Shown: positions 1-6,762, numbered from the stretch's first letter. The stretch is 9,368 bases of DNA from an uncultured Eubacteriales bacterium (GCA_902795555.1 CADBLV010000307.1:1-9368), one strand, 5' to 3'. Notes: generated by a model not told the origin, from the sequence alone. Numbers and translations are program-made.

Positions 1-648
1 ATTCGTCATAAACCGCACAGGATCCAGCCGTTCCCGGGTCGCCCCGGCTGTCACAAGCACTTTCAGCCCCCGCAGATCCTGCTTCTCCTGAAAGAACCGT
101 GCCAGGGCCTCCACAATCTCTTCCGGCTCGCTCATCCGCCCGGCTCCGACGTCTCCGCAGGCAAGCTTGCCAACCCCGGGTCCGATCACCTTCACACCCC
201 GGTTTTGCAGGCGTGTCATATTTTCCGTTGTCGCCGCCGCGGTCCACATGCCGGTATTCATCGCCGGCGCCACAAACACCGGCGCTTTGGTGGCCAGCAG
301 GGTGGTCGAAAGCATATCATCCGCAATCCCGCAGGCCATCTTCGCCAGGATGTTGGCCGTGGCCGGAGCAACCAGAAAAGCATCGGCCAGCTGGGCCAGT
401 GCCACATGTTCCACCTGCCAGTTTTCCGGAGTCTGAAACGTATCGGTCACAACCTGGTTCCCGCTCAGGGTCTGAAAGGTCAGCGGCTGAATAAACTCCG
501 TCGCGTTCCGGGTCATGATCACATGCACGCCGGCGCCATGACGGCGCAAACGGGAGACAATCTCCGCGCTTTTATACGCTGCGATGCCCCCCGTCACGCC
601 CAGAACAATTTCTTTCCCTGCCAGGATCGAAAGATCTGTAAGACTCAT
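1..648 (-). CDS. coaBC: CoaBC, bifunctional phosphopantothenoylcysteine decarboxylase / phosphopantothenate-cysteine ligase (partial, C-terminal part outside window)
   Basis: CoaBC makes 4'-phosphopantetheine for coenzyme A in two steps: the CoaB domain joins cysteine to phosphopantothenate, and the flavoprotein CoaC domain decarboxylates the product. I translated the minus strand from the ATG at 648; 216 residues are in the window with no stop before the left edge. The CoaC domain is complete: a GVTGGIAAYKS flavin-binding start (17-27), the catalytic histidine in VEHVALA (H81), the PAMNTGMW motif (128-135) and the catalytic cysteine region KLACGDVGAGRM (161-172, C164). The CoaB domain starts at VLVTAGATRE and is cut after VRFMTN. 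It begins 6 nt after the rpoZ stop, with a GAGGAA-like ribosome binding site inside the end of rpoZ, as fifth gene of the yicC operon. The identity is firm; the CoaB half cannot be judged. Confidence 0.95.
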   Translation of the reverse strand, partial: MSLTDLSILAGKEIVLGVTGGIAAYKSAEIVSRLRRHGAGVHVIMTRNATEFIQPLTFQTLSGNQVVTDTFQTPENWQVEHVALAQLADAFLVAPATANILAKMACGIADDMLSTTLLATKAPVFVAPAMNTGMWTAAATTENMTRLQNRGVKVIGPGVGKLACGDVGAGRMSEPEEIVEALARFFQEKQDLRGLKVLVTAGATRERLDPVRFMTN

Positions 649-654
649 CCCTCA

Positions 655-867
655 TTATTCCTCGTCTTCCGGTGGATTGTCATAGCTCAGCAGTCCGCGG
701 TTAATCTCCTCCACGGCCACCTTCAGCGGCTTCATGCCGTCTGCGTCAATCATCGGCAAGGCGCCGTTGACGATTTCACGGCCGCGCTTACTGGCCTCCA
801 CAACCAGGGTGTAGCGGCTTTCCGCATGGTCCAGCAGTTCCAATACGCTCGGATCAACAATAGACAT
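655..867 (-). CDS. rpoZ: RNA polymerase omega subunit
   Basis: The omega subunit helps fold and assemble the beta' subunit of RNA polymerase. The protein is 70 residues, normal for Firmicutes omega. It has the conserved helix with RYTLVVEASKRGREI (18-32, family pattern Y-x-LV-x-x-x-x-KRAR-x-I), then the KPLKVAVEEINRG segment (46-58), and an acidic tail (PPEDEE). The ATG is preceded by an AGGGG ribosome binding site about 10 nt upstream. It lies 18 nt after the gmk stop and 6 nt before coaBC. The gmk-rpoZ-coaBC order is the classical Firmicutes arrangement, which supports the call beyond the short sequence. No separate promoter is visible in the short gap, so it is probably read from the yicC promoter. 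Confidence 0.96.
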   Translation of the reverse strand: MSIVDPSVLELLDHAESRYTLVVEASKRGREIVNGALPMIDADGMKPLKVAVEEINRGLLSYDNPPEDEE

Positions 868-885
868 CTTTCGGTTTCCCCTTTC

Positions 886-1488
886 TTACTCTTCCACAAC
901 CGGAAAATACCGGACGGAGTTTTGTTTTTCGGCCCGTACCACGGCTGACAGCTGTTCGAAGGCCAGTCCCAGATCATCGTTCACAATCAGATATCGGTAT
1001 CGCCCCATCTGTTCGATCTCACCCCGGGCATTCCGCAGGCGGCGGGCGATTTCCTCCTCCTGCTCCGTGTTTCTCGTGTGAAGCCGAACTTTCAGGTCGT
1101 GATAGCTGGGGGGCAGAATGAAAACGCTGACACAATCCTTCTCTTTTTCCATCACAGCCCTTGCGCCCTGTGGGTCGATATCCAGCAATACGTTCTGCCC
1201 CTGTTCCATCCGGGCATACACTTCGCTTTTCAGCGTGCCGTATCGGTGCCCGTGCACGGTGGCGTGCTCGAGGAAGGCGTCCTCCTCCAGCAGTTTATCA
1301 TATTCCTCCTCGGAAATAAAGTGGTAATGAACATCTTCGATTTCATTTTCCCGGCGTTTTCGAGTTGTCACACTGACGGAGAACGAAAAGCTGGGATCCT
1401 GATCCAGCAGTCTGGCCACCAGCGTTCCTTTCCCGGCGCCGGAAGGTCCGGAGATCACCAGCAGCATTCCTTTTCTGACTTCCTTCAT
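886..1488 (-). CDS. gmk: Guanylate kinase
   Basis: Guanylate kinase phosphorylates GMP to GDP with ATP in the cytoplasm, feeding GTP, dGTP and (p)ppGpp pools. The 200-residue protein has the P-loop GPSGAGKGT (14-22), the GMP-binding segment with TTR (41-43), R46, E49 and Y55, the [14 protein letters not shown] segment (72-85), LLDIDPQGA (101-109), and a lid with [13 protein letters not shown] (139-151). Length matches the family. The start ATG overlaps the remA stop by 4 nt (ATGA) and has a GGAGG site 10 nt upstream inside remA. The GMP-binding loop is unusual: the family pattern TTRxPRxGExxG appears as [12 protein letters not shown], so a proline and two glycines are replaced, although the substrate-contacting Arg, Glu and Tyr residues are kept. 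I expect an active enzyme. Confidence 0.97.
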   Translation of the reverse strand: MKEVRKGMLLVISGPSGAGKGTLVARLLDQDPSFSFSVSVTTRKRRENEIEDVHYHFISEEEYDKLLEEDAFLEHATVHGHRYGTLKSEVYARMEQGQNVLLDIDPQGARAVMEKEKDCVSVFILPPSYHDLKVRLHTRNTEQEEEIARRLRNARGEIEQMGRYRYLIVNDDLGLAFEQLSAVVRAEKQNSVRYFPVVEE

Positions 1489-1745
1489 GTTTCAGGCGCC
1501 TCCGTTTCTTTTCGCTCGTCGATTCGTGAGGAAACCGTCTCCGGCAGCAGCGGGGACAGCACCACATGATCTGAATCTGTCACCAGCACAGCCCGGGTTT
1601 TGTGTCCGCAGGTGGCGTCGATCACTTTCCCGCTGTCCCGGGCGTCCTGAATCAGGCGCTTGATCGGCGCCGCCTCCGGGGTAACGATCGCGATAATTCG
1701 CGAAACCGCCACGACATTTCCATATCCCACATTGACCAGTCGCAT
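1485..1745 (-). CDS. remA: RemA/YlzA (DUF370) family DNA-binding regulator
   Basis: RemA in Bacillus subtilis is a DNA-binding activator of extracellular matrix and osmoprotection genes; in other Firmicutes its targets are mostly unknown. This 86-residue protein matches the family along its length: [10 protein letters not shown] (3-12), [20 protein letters not shown] (16-35), [13 protein letters not shown] (41-53) and [14 protein letters not shown] (57-70), followed by a short charged tail. I start at the ATG at 1745 because a GGAG (1757-1754) lies 8 nt ahead of it. An in-frame GTG at 1754 would overlap the yicC stop as GTGA and add three residues, but it overlaps that same GGAG and so has no site of its own. 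The gene runs directly into gmk with a 4-nt overlap. The family call is firm; the physiological role here is inferred. Confidence 0.93.
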   Translation of the reverse strand: MRLVNVGYGNVVAVSRIIAIVTPEAAPIKRLIQDARDSGKVIDATCGHKTRAVLVTDSDHVVLSPLLPETVSSRIDERKETEAPET

Positions 1746-1757
1746 GCCCTTCACTCC
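1743..1757 (-). promoter_or_regulatory. Ribosome binding site deciding the remA start
   Basis: On the minus strand GTGGAG ends 8 nt before the ATG at 1745. The GGAG bases run into the alternative GTG codon (1754-1752), so this site can serve only the ATG. It lies at the end of yicC, so translation of remA is probably coupled to yicC. Confidence 0.6.
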
Positions 1758-2623
1758 ACGTTCTGAATCTGCTCCCGCATCTTTTCGATCTCACTTTTCA
1801 TGCTCACAACCCGCTGGGTAATCAGCAGATCCGAGGCTTTGGAACCGATGGTGTTGGTCTCCCGGTTCATCTCCTGAATCAGGAAATCCATCTTCTTTCC
1901 AATCTCCCCGGTCGCTTCAAGATAGTCCCGCATCTGTTCCAGATGGCTCTTAAGCCGGGCGAGTTCCTCATCGATGGCGCATCGGTCTGCCATCAGCGCC
2001 ACTTCCTGAGCCAGCCGCTGAGGATCTACCCCCTCGGCGCAAAGGCTTCGGATCCGGGCGGCCAGCCTGTCCCGATATTCCGTCACCACCGCGGGCGCCC
2101 GCTCGGCCACCTCCTCGCGAAGCACACACAGCTGCTCCAGATGGATGCGCAGATCCTCCCGCAGGAAAGCGCCTTCCTTCTCCCGCATGGTAATCAGCTG
2201 ATCCAGAGCTGCGGAAAGCGCCTCACGGCACAGTCCGGTAATCAGTGTCTGATCCATTTCCCGCTCGGAAAGGGTGCACACCCCTTCCAGGCCCATCAGT
2301 TCTGACACGGTCAGGTTATTCCCGGCCCCGGTGGCGTCGCGCAGGCGCTCCGCCGCCTCGGCGTATGCGCAGGCCAGCGGCACATCCACAGCCACCTCCG
2401 CGGCTGATTCTCCGATATTCCGAACCGTCAGATAGACATCCGTGTGTCCTCGCCTGATCCGGGCGGAAATGACTTCCCGCGTCACGCTTTCCAGAAAGGA
2501 CAGGGTTCGCGGCAGACGAAGTCCCAGATCCAGAAATCGATGATTCACGGTCTTGATCTCCGCTGTCACTTCCCATCCGTTTCTCTTCACAGAACCGGTG
2601 CCGCAACCCGTCATGCTTCTCAT
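1751..2623 (-). CDS. yicC: YicC/YloC family endoribonuclease
   Basis: YicC-family proteins are widespread; E. coli YicC and B. subtilis YloC have been described as endoribonucleases involved in RNA turnover. The protein is 290 residues, the usual size. It opens with the family signature [10 protein letters not shown] (1-10), continues with [18 protein letters not shown] (22-39), and has the conserved C-terminal domain with [13 protein letters not shown] (215-227), [22 protein letters not shown] (242-263) and a final helix [17 protein letters not shown]. The start at 2623 fits the family N-terminus and a GAGG 5 nt upstream. A further in-frame ATG at 2650 lies at or before the predicted transcription start of the promoter at 2655-2683, so it cannot be the start. 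It is the first gene of the five-gene operon running leftwards. Confidence 0.95.
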   Translation of the reverse strand: MRSMTGCGTGSVKRNGWEVTAEIKTVNHRFLDLGLRLPRTLSFLESVTREVISARIRRGHTDVYLTVRNIGESAAEVAVDVPLACAYAEAAERLRDATGAGNNLTVSELMGLEGVCTLSEREMDQTLITGLCREALSAALDQLITMREKEGAFLREDLRIHLEQLCVLREEVAERAPAVVTEYRDRLAARIRSLCAEGVDPQRLAQEVALMADRCAIDEELARLKSHLEQMRDYLEATGEIGKKMDFLIQEMNRETNTIGSKASDLLITQRVVSMKSEIEKMREQIQNVE

Positions 2624-2654
2624 AATATCCTCAGCCCTCCCGTAAAACATTCAG

Positions 2655-2683
2655 ATTATACCATCTGCATGCGTAAAACGCAA
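2655..2683 (-). promoter_or_regulatory. Sigma-A-type promoter of the yicC-remA-gmk-rpoZ-coaBC operon
   Basis: On the minus strand a perfect -10 TATAAT (2660-2655) is preceded by an extended -10 TGG (2663-2661). A TTGCGT -35 element (2683-2678) lies 17 nt upstream. The predicted transcript starts near 2648, giving a leader of about 25 nt before the yicC ATG. Confidence 0.75.
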
Positions 2684-2718
2684 GGCTGGGATTGCCTCCG
2701 AAACTTTTCGCCGGGATC

Positions 2719-2747
2719 TTTTCACGGAAGTCAACTCATGGTATAAT
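2719..2747 (+). promoter_or_regulatory. Sigma-A-type promoter of pfkA
   Basis: A perfect -10 TATAAT (2742-2747) with an extended -10 TGG (2739-2741) stands 17 nt after a weak -35 TTTTCA (2719-2724). Transcription should start near 2754, leaving a leader of about 53 nt with a GGAAAGGAG ribosome binding site ending 11 nt before the ATG. It faces away from the yicC promoter; 35 nt separate the two -35 elements. Confidence 0.75.
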
Positions 2748-2806
2748 CTTCCTACAAAGGTTCGTATCCATTCACAGAGAAATTCCGGAAAGGAGAAAAA
2801 GAAAAA

Positions 2807-3877
2807 ATGAAAAGAAGAATCGGTATCCTGACCAGCGGCGGGGATTGTCCCGGCCTGAATGCGGCCATCCGCGGCGTAGCCCGGGCCGCCTATGAGATGT
2901 TTGACGCGGAAATTGTCGGTATTCACGACGGATATCGCGGTCTGATCGAGGGAGACTATTCCGAAATGAGTCGGAGCCAGTTTTCCGGAATCCTGACCCT
3001 GGGCGGGACTATTCTGGGAACGAACCGCACCCCGTTCCGGGATATGCGGAAAATCGGCGAAGACAACGTGGATAAAGTGGCTGCCATGAAGAAGACCTAT
3101 AAGGATCTGAAGCTGGACTGTCTGGTCACCCTGGGCGGAAACGGCACGCATAAAACTGCCAATCTGCTCAGCGAAGAAGGTCTGAACGTCATCGGCCTGC
3201 CGAAAACCATCGATAACGATCTTTACGGCACAGATTTCACCTTCGGCTTTCACACGGCCAATGACATCGCCACCGATGTGATCGACCGCATCCATACCAC
3301 CGCTGCCAGCCACGGCCGGGTTATGGCCATTGAAATCATGGGCAACAAGGCCGGCTGGCTCACGCTGTATTCCGGTGTGGCCGGCGGCGCGGATGTCATT
3401 CTGATCCCCGAAATTCCCTACAGCATTGAGAAAGTGGCGGAAGTGGTCCAGCGCCGCGCGGAGAGTAACAAGGGCTTCACAATCATCGCCGTGGCCGAAG
3501 GCGCCATGGATAAGGAAGAATCCCGGATGAAGAAGAAGGATCGCGAAGCCAAACGTGCCGAGGAGCGTTTCTCTTCCAGCGCCTATGTAGCCCAGCGGCT
3601 GCAGGCTGAAGTAGGCGTGGAAGCCCGCAGCGTGGTGCCCGGACATATTCAGCGGGGCGGAACCCCCAGCGCCTACGATCGGGTGTTGTCCACAGAGTTC
3701 GGCGTCCACGCGGCGGAATTGATCCGCGACGGCATTTTCGGCGTCTCCGTGGCCCTGAAGGGGAATGAGATCTCCCACAACCCCCTGAAGGACGTCGCCG
3801 GCATCCCCAAGCCCGTTCCGCCGGATCATCACATGGTGCAGACCGCCCGGAGAATCGGCATTTCCTTTGGAGATTGA
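2807..3877 (+). CDS. pfkA: 6-phosphofructokinase (PfkA family, donor ATP or pyrophosphate not certain)
   Basis: The enzyme phosphorylates fructose 6-phosphate to fructose 1,6-bisphosphate in glycolysis. The 356-residue protein carries the nucleotide/phosphate loop LTSGGDCPGLNAAIR (8-22), GTNRTPF (71-77), GGNGT (110-114), the catalytic PKTIDND (132-138, with D136 as proton acceptor by homology), IEIMGNKAGW (175-184) and the sugar-phosphate segment GHIQRGGTPSAYDR (279-292). It is longer than the 320-residue E. coli enzyme. Two positions that predict the donor disagree: Gly at the second position of the GGxG pair (G113) is ATP-like, whereas Lys in PKTIDND (K133) is the residue usual in pyrophosphate or mixed-type enzymes. 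The aspartate of the standard GGDG is Asn here. It is monocistronic, read from its own promoter, and ends 15 nt before a bidirectional terminator. Confidence 0.95.
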   Translation: MKRRIGILTSGGDCPGLNAAIRGVARAAYEMFDAEIVGIHDGYRGLIEGDYSEMSRSQFSGILTLGGTILGTNRTPFRDMRKIGEDNVDKVAAMKKTYKDLKLDCLVTLGGNGTHKTANLLSEEGLNVIGLPKTIDNDLYGTDFTFGFHTANDIATDVIDRIHTTAASHGRVMAIEIMGNKAGWLTLYSGVAGGADVILIPEIPYSIEKVAEVVQRRAESNKGFTIIAVAEGAMDKEESRMKKKDREAKRAEERFSSSAYVAQRLQAEVGVEARSVVPGHIQRGGTPSAYDRVLSTEFGVHAAELIRDGIFGVSVALKGNEISHNPLKDVAGIPKPVPPDHHMVQTARRIGISFGD

Positions 3878-3892
3878 TCGCTCAGGTGCAGC

Positions 3893-3929
3893 AAAAATCC
3901 GCTCCCATCCGGGAGCGGATTTTTGTTTT
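3893..3929. terminator. Bidirectional intrinsic terminator between pfkA and the nfnA-arsC operon
   Basis: A perfect 14-bp stem (3893-3906 with 3911-3924) closes a 4-nt ATCC loop. The arms begin with AAAAA and end with TTTTT, followed on the plus strand by GTTTT, so the hairpin can end both the rightward pfkA transcript and the leftward transcript finishing at 3946. Confidence 0.92.
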
Positions 3930-3945
3930 CCCGCCGGAGAACAGC

Positions 3946-4290
3946 TCAGCTTTTCCCCCACGTTTCCCATATTTCGGGACAGTATCCCTGGGTGATCTGA
4001 TTCCCATTGCGCACCAGCGGAGTCTTCAGCAGCCACGGCGCTTCCTGAATCGCCGGAATCAGCAGCTCCGCCCGGTCATAATAGCAGGCCGGATGCTCCC
4101 GAACCCGCTTGTCTTCCCGATCGATCAGCTTCTCCGTCCCCACGGCGGAAATCATCAGGCGAATCTCACGCTCCCCCAGCCTGTGCTTTTTCAGATCCAG
4201 GGTCTGAAAGGGAATCCGCCGTTCCTTGAAATATCGTTCCGCCTTCTGAACATCGAAGTTTTTCTTCCCGCAGTAAATCTGAATATTCAT
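3946..4290 (-). CDS. ArsC/Spx-like family small protein (arsenate reductase family fold)
   Basis: This 114-residue protein belongs to the thioredoxin-fold ArsC/Spx/YffB superfamily. It has an N-terminal beta strand and loop (IQIYCGKKNF, 3-12), a helix QKAERYFKERRI (15-26), TLDLKK (30-35) and the cis-proline segment LKTPLVRNGNQIT (88-100) near the C-terminus. Canonical ArsC proteins reduce arsenate through a cysteine at the start of the first helix. As I align it, that position is Asn (N11), and the only nearby cysteine is C7, four residues earlier in the loop; C69 and C104 are elsewhere. So arsenate reduction should not be assumed. The start ATG overlaps the stop of the upstream ATPase by 4 nt (ATGA), indicating translational coupling, and it is the last gene of its operon. 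No ars genes are nearby. A Spx-like regulatory or redox role is possible but unproven. Confidence 0.82.
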   Translation of the reverse strand: MNIQIYCGKKNFDVQKAERYFKERRIPFQTLDLKKHRLGEREIRLMISAVGTEKLIDREDKRVREHPACYYDRAELLIPAIQEAPWLLKTPLVRNGNQITQGYCPEIWETWGKS

Positions 4291-5261
4291 CCTTTTCGCC
4301 CCCGGTTCCGAAGATCCTTTCCCTGCAGCACCAGCACATTGCAGTTCGAGGTATCCATCATCCTGGAAGCAACCCGCTCCGTATATCGCTCCCGGAATTC
4401 CGCCAGCCCCAGGTTGGTGGAAATCACGGTGGACCGGTTCAGGGCCTGCCGCCGGTTCACGACAAGAAACAGCTGTTCAACCGTCACATTCTGCATCATC
4501 GGCTCGCTGCCCAGATCGTCGATCATCAGGATCTCCGGTAAAATCAGTGCTTCCGGCTCCTCCTCGTTTTCAAAATAGCTGGCCCGGGCAATCTGAAACA
4601 TCTGATACGCGCTCATCAGCAGCACGTCCTGCCCCCGTTCACACAGGCGCCGGGCCATCGATCGCATCAGAAAGGTTTTCCCGAGCCCGGAAGCCCCTGT
4701 CAGCAGCAGGTCCCGGGTTTTCGCCTTCGGATAGGTGTCGGCCCATTCTTCGCAGGCCTTCCGGATCAGCCCCATCAGCTGCCGCTGTGAAAAGCTTCCC
4801 CCCGGCAGCGGTTCGTCGGAAAACAGGGACATGTCAAAGTTTTCGAAGGTTTCCCGGCTGTCCTGTGTCAGGCCGTTCTTTTCCCGCATCTTTTTTTGCC
4901 GGGCTTTCAGCATGCAGGAGCACATCTCCCGGATGGGCTCCCCCACAAAGCCGGTGTCCCGGCATTTTTCACATTGATACACAGGCTCCAGATAGTTTTC
5001 CGGAAGCCCCTTTTCCTTCAGCTTTTCCCGAATCTCTCCGGAAATCGCCCGCATCTGCGCCGGCAGGTCTTCCGTCTCGGCGGTATGATGGAGAATGTTT
5101 CGCAGCGTGCCGAAAATCAACTGTTCCCTCCGGGCCGAAAGCGCCGCGATGTCCGGATGGTTCCGGCTGATCTCCTGCCTGCGTTCAGCCTCGATGCGCT
5201 CGTTCTCCGCCCGGCGCAGGGCATACTCCCGCTCCAGCTCCGCCATGATCCCGTCATGCAT
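4287..5261 (-). CDS. DnaC/DnaI-like ATP-binding helicase loader
   Basis: This is an AAA+ ATPase of the DnaC/DnaI/IstB-like group, which loads the replicative helicase DnaB/DnaC onto DNA. The 324-residue protein begins with a charged, probably coiled-coil region (5-50). A zinc-binding cluster CEKC...CSC follows (C97, C100, C114, C116). Then comes the AAA+ core with Walker A GASGLGKT (189-196), Walker B ILMIDD (244-249), sensor 1 TVISTN (278-283) and the arginine-finger motif SRMMD (299-303, R300). The start ATG overlaps the end of the DnaD-domain gene by 8 nt and has GGAGG 11 nt upstream. An in-frame ATG five codons later has no better site. Pairing with a DnaD-family protein rather than transposase genes argues for a chromosomal helicase loader over an IstB of an insertion sequence. 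Confidence 0.92.
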   Translation of the reverse strand: MHDGIMAELEREYALRRAENERIEAERRQEISRNHPDIAALSARREQLIFGTLRNILHHTAETEDLPAQMRAISGEIREKLKEKGLPENYLEPVYQCEKCRDTGFVGEPIREMCSCMLKARQKKMREKNGLTQDSRETFENFDMSLFSDEPLPGGSFSQRQLMGLIRKACEEWADTYPKAKTRDLLLTGASGLGKTFLMRSMARRLCERGQDVLLMSAYQMFQIARASYFENEEEPEALILPEILMIDDLGSEPMMQNVTVEQLFLVVNRRQALNRSTVISTNLGLAEFRERYTERVASRMMDTSNCNVLVLQGKDLRNRGRKG

Positions 5262-6747
5262 CGTCGCTCAAGCCTCCGTTCATCTCGATCATCCGGGCCA
5301 GAGCTTCCGCTTCCCTGTCCGCATAATCCCGCTGCGTATACTGCTGGGCGGACACCTGTTTCGATTTGCCCCGCTCAGAGGATCCGCCCTTTCCGTCCGT
5401 CCGCGCAGCCTTCGCGTGCTCCAGTTCCGCCTCCTGAGGCGTCCGGATCCCTTTCTCCCGATAGGAGGAAAGAATCCGGTCCAGATAGGCCATCGGCTCC
5501 CGGGCGGTGGCGGCATATTCTCCCGCCTTCAGAATCAGCTCCCGGCTCATGCCCCATTCCTGGGTCCATTTCTGGATATAATTCCGTCGCACCCGGGATT
5601 CGGTCGTGTCCGCGGTCCCCCACAGTTTCTGCAGTTCTTTTAAAAGCAGCGTCTGCGCGTGGAACACATCCAGATGTGCCCGGACGTCCTCTTCCGTCTC
5701 CAGACCCCGTTTCTTCCAGGATCGCAGCAGCTCCGCCACGTCGTTCAGATCCCGTCCCGCGCCGCGGCATTCCCGCGCCGCCGTCATCAGAATCGTCCGG
5801 GGATACATCCCGCACATTTCCTCATAAACCTTCAGGCTCTCGCTGTTCACCGTGCCCCGGCCCAGCGCTTTCAGAATCTCCTGTAATTCCTTCCGGCGCT
5901 TCGCGGAATCGATCACCGCGCCGGCCTGCACCTCTTCCTTCTCTCCGATGCCTGATCTGATGCCCGCCAGGATGGCGTCCAGATATCCCATGCTGGGATC
6001 TCCCCCGGCGGTCTGTTCCAGCGCGGCTTCGACCGCCTCCGGGGTGAAATGCCATTCCCGAATCCATTTGCGATACATGGCTGTCTGGGCCTCGGAAGGC
6101 GCATACTTTTTACCCAGCTTCCGCAAAACCCGACGCACGCCGTCGTAAATCAGCCGGTCACGGGCCAGAAATTCCGCCGCGGCCTCCTCCGTCGTGATCT
6201 TCTCGGCGGCCATTTCCATGGCGATTTTCTCCGCGTCCTTGATCTTAAACTGTTTTCCCTTGATGGAGGCCATGTGCTTCAGCAGCATAATCACCGCCTC
6301 GGTGGGCAGGCCAAGATCCTCGTGCCATTCAAAGCAGGTGGCTGTCTCGCTGCCGTGCAGCCGCCGCTCGTTGTCAAACACCTCGCAGATCGCGTTCACA
6401 AAGGAGGTATATTCAGGATCGTCGCCGCCGGCCGTTTCCCCGTTCATCGCCTGCTGAATCAGACTCAGGTATTTCCATTCCGGGGGATGATCGCTCACTC
6501 GGCGCACGGCCTGCTGCCGCTCCCAGTATCGGAAGGCAGCGCAAACCTCCTCCGGACTCATTTTCAGCTCCGCTGCCATTTTTTCCGGATCAATCTTCCC
6601 TTCCGGATGATAGCATTGCAGCAGCCCGTACAGATAAACCCTGACATAGTCGCCTTTGGCTGCGGGCATCAATTCCAGAATGAACCGGTTCTCGACCGGG
6701 GTGCTGCCGAACATCGCAAATTTTTCGTCAAACCCAAAGCTTGCCAA
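5254..6747 (-). CDS. DnaD-domain replication initiation protein with four DnaD/DnaB_2-type units
   Basis: DnaD-family proteins bind DNA and help recruit the helicase loader at origins and restart sites in Firmicutes. The predicted product is 497 residues. The N-terminal winged-helix part (about 15-98) has the family look: STPVENRFILELMPAAKGDY and VRVYLYGLL. After it I see four related helical units, each ending in a DnaD-like segment: about 116-194 (KDAEKIAMEMAAEKITTEEA), 204-274 (MGYLDAILAGIRSGI), 286-358 (LNDVAELLRSWKKRGLETEE) and 367-441 (MAYLDRILSSYREKGI). A charged linker and a C-terminal QQYTQRDYADREAEAL tail (468-483) follow. I place the start at TTG 6747, which keeps the N-terminal SFGFDEKF segment and has an AAAGGA site 9 nt upstream. 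The first ATG (6714) has none. The reading frame stays open upstream, but only as a shadow of nfnB. It overlaps the DnaC-like gene by 8 nt. Confidence 0.88.
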   Translation of the reverse strand: MASFGFDEKFAMFGSTPVENRFILELMPAAKGDYVRVYLYGLLQCYHPEGKIDPEKMAAELKMSPEEVCAAFRYWERQQAVRRVSDHPPEWKYLSLIQQAMNGETAGGDDPEYTSFVNAICEVFDNERRLHGSETATCFEWHEDLGLPTEAVIMLLKHMASIKGKQFKIKDAEKIAMEMAAEKITTEEAAAEFLARDRLIYDGVRRVLRKLGKKYAPSEAQTAMYRKWIREWHFTPEAVEAALEQTAGGDPSMGYLDAILAGIRSGIGEKEEVQAGAVIDSAKRRKELQEILKALGRGTVNSESLKVYEEMCGMYPRTILMTAARECRGAGRDLNDVAELLRSWKKRGLETEEDVRAHLDVFHAQTLLLKELQKLWGTADTTESRVRRNYIQKWTQEWGMSRELILKAGEYAATAREPMAYLDRILSSYREKGIRTPQEAELEHAKAARTDGKGGSSERGKSKQVSAQQYTQRDYADREAEALARMIEMNGGLSDDA

Positions 6748-6762
6748 ATGATCCGTTCCTTT
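6745..6762 (-). promoter_or_regulatory. Ribosome binding site and TTG start of the DnaD-domain gene
   Basis: On the minus strand AAAGGA (6762-6757) is followed after 9 nt by TTG (6747-6745). No ATG in frame has a comparable site, and the extra 11 residues before the first ATG resemble the N-terminal strand of DnaD-type winged helices. The call rests on these two points. Confidence 0.65.

Noticed and set aside
2624..2650. Nine-codon longer form of yicC from the ATG at 2650.
   Set aside because: The predicted transcription start is near 2648, so that ATG would not be in the mRNA; the family begins with M-x-S-M-T-G at 2623.
2651..4036. 461-codon open frame on the minus strand covering all of pfkA.
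   Set aside because: Antisense shadow of a strongly conserved enzyme gene; it crosses both the pfkA and yicC promoters and the bidirectional terminator, and its translation resembles no family.
3946..4290. Plain call as arsenate reductase (arsC) for arsenic resistance.
   Set aside because: The usual catalytic cysteine position is Asn and no other arsenic gene is near; only the fold family is supported.
4287..5261. IstB-type transposition helper of an IS21 insertion sequence.
   Set aside because: No istA transposase and no terminal inverted repeats are present; the gene is coupled to a DnaD-domain gene.
4896..5960. 354-codon plus-strand open frame opposite the DnaC-like and DnaD-domain genes, with Pro/Ser/Arg-rich translation.
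   Set aside because: Composition is typical of an antisense shadow, and both opposing genes are well supported.
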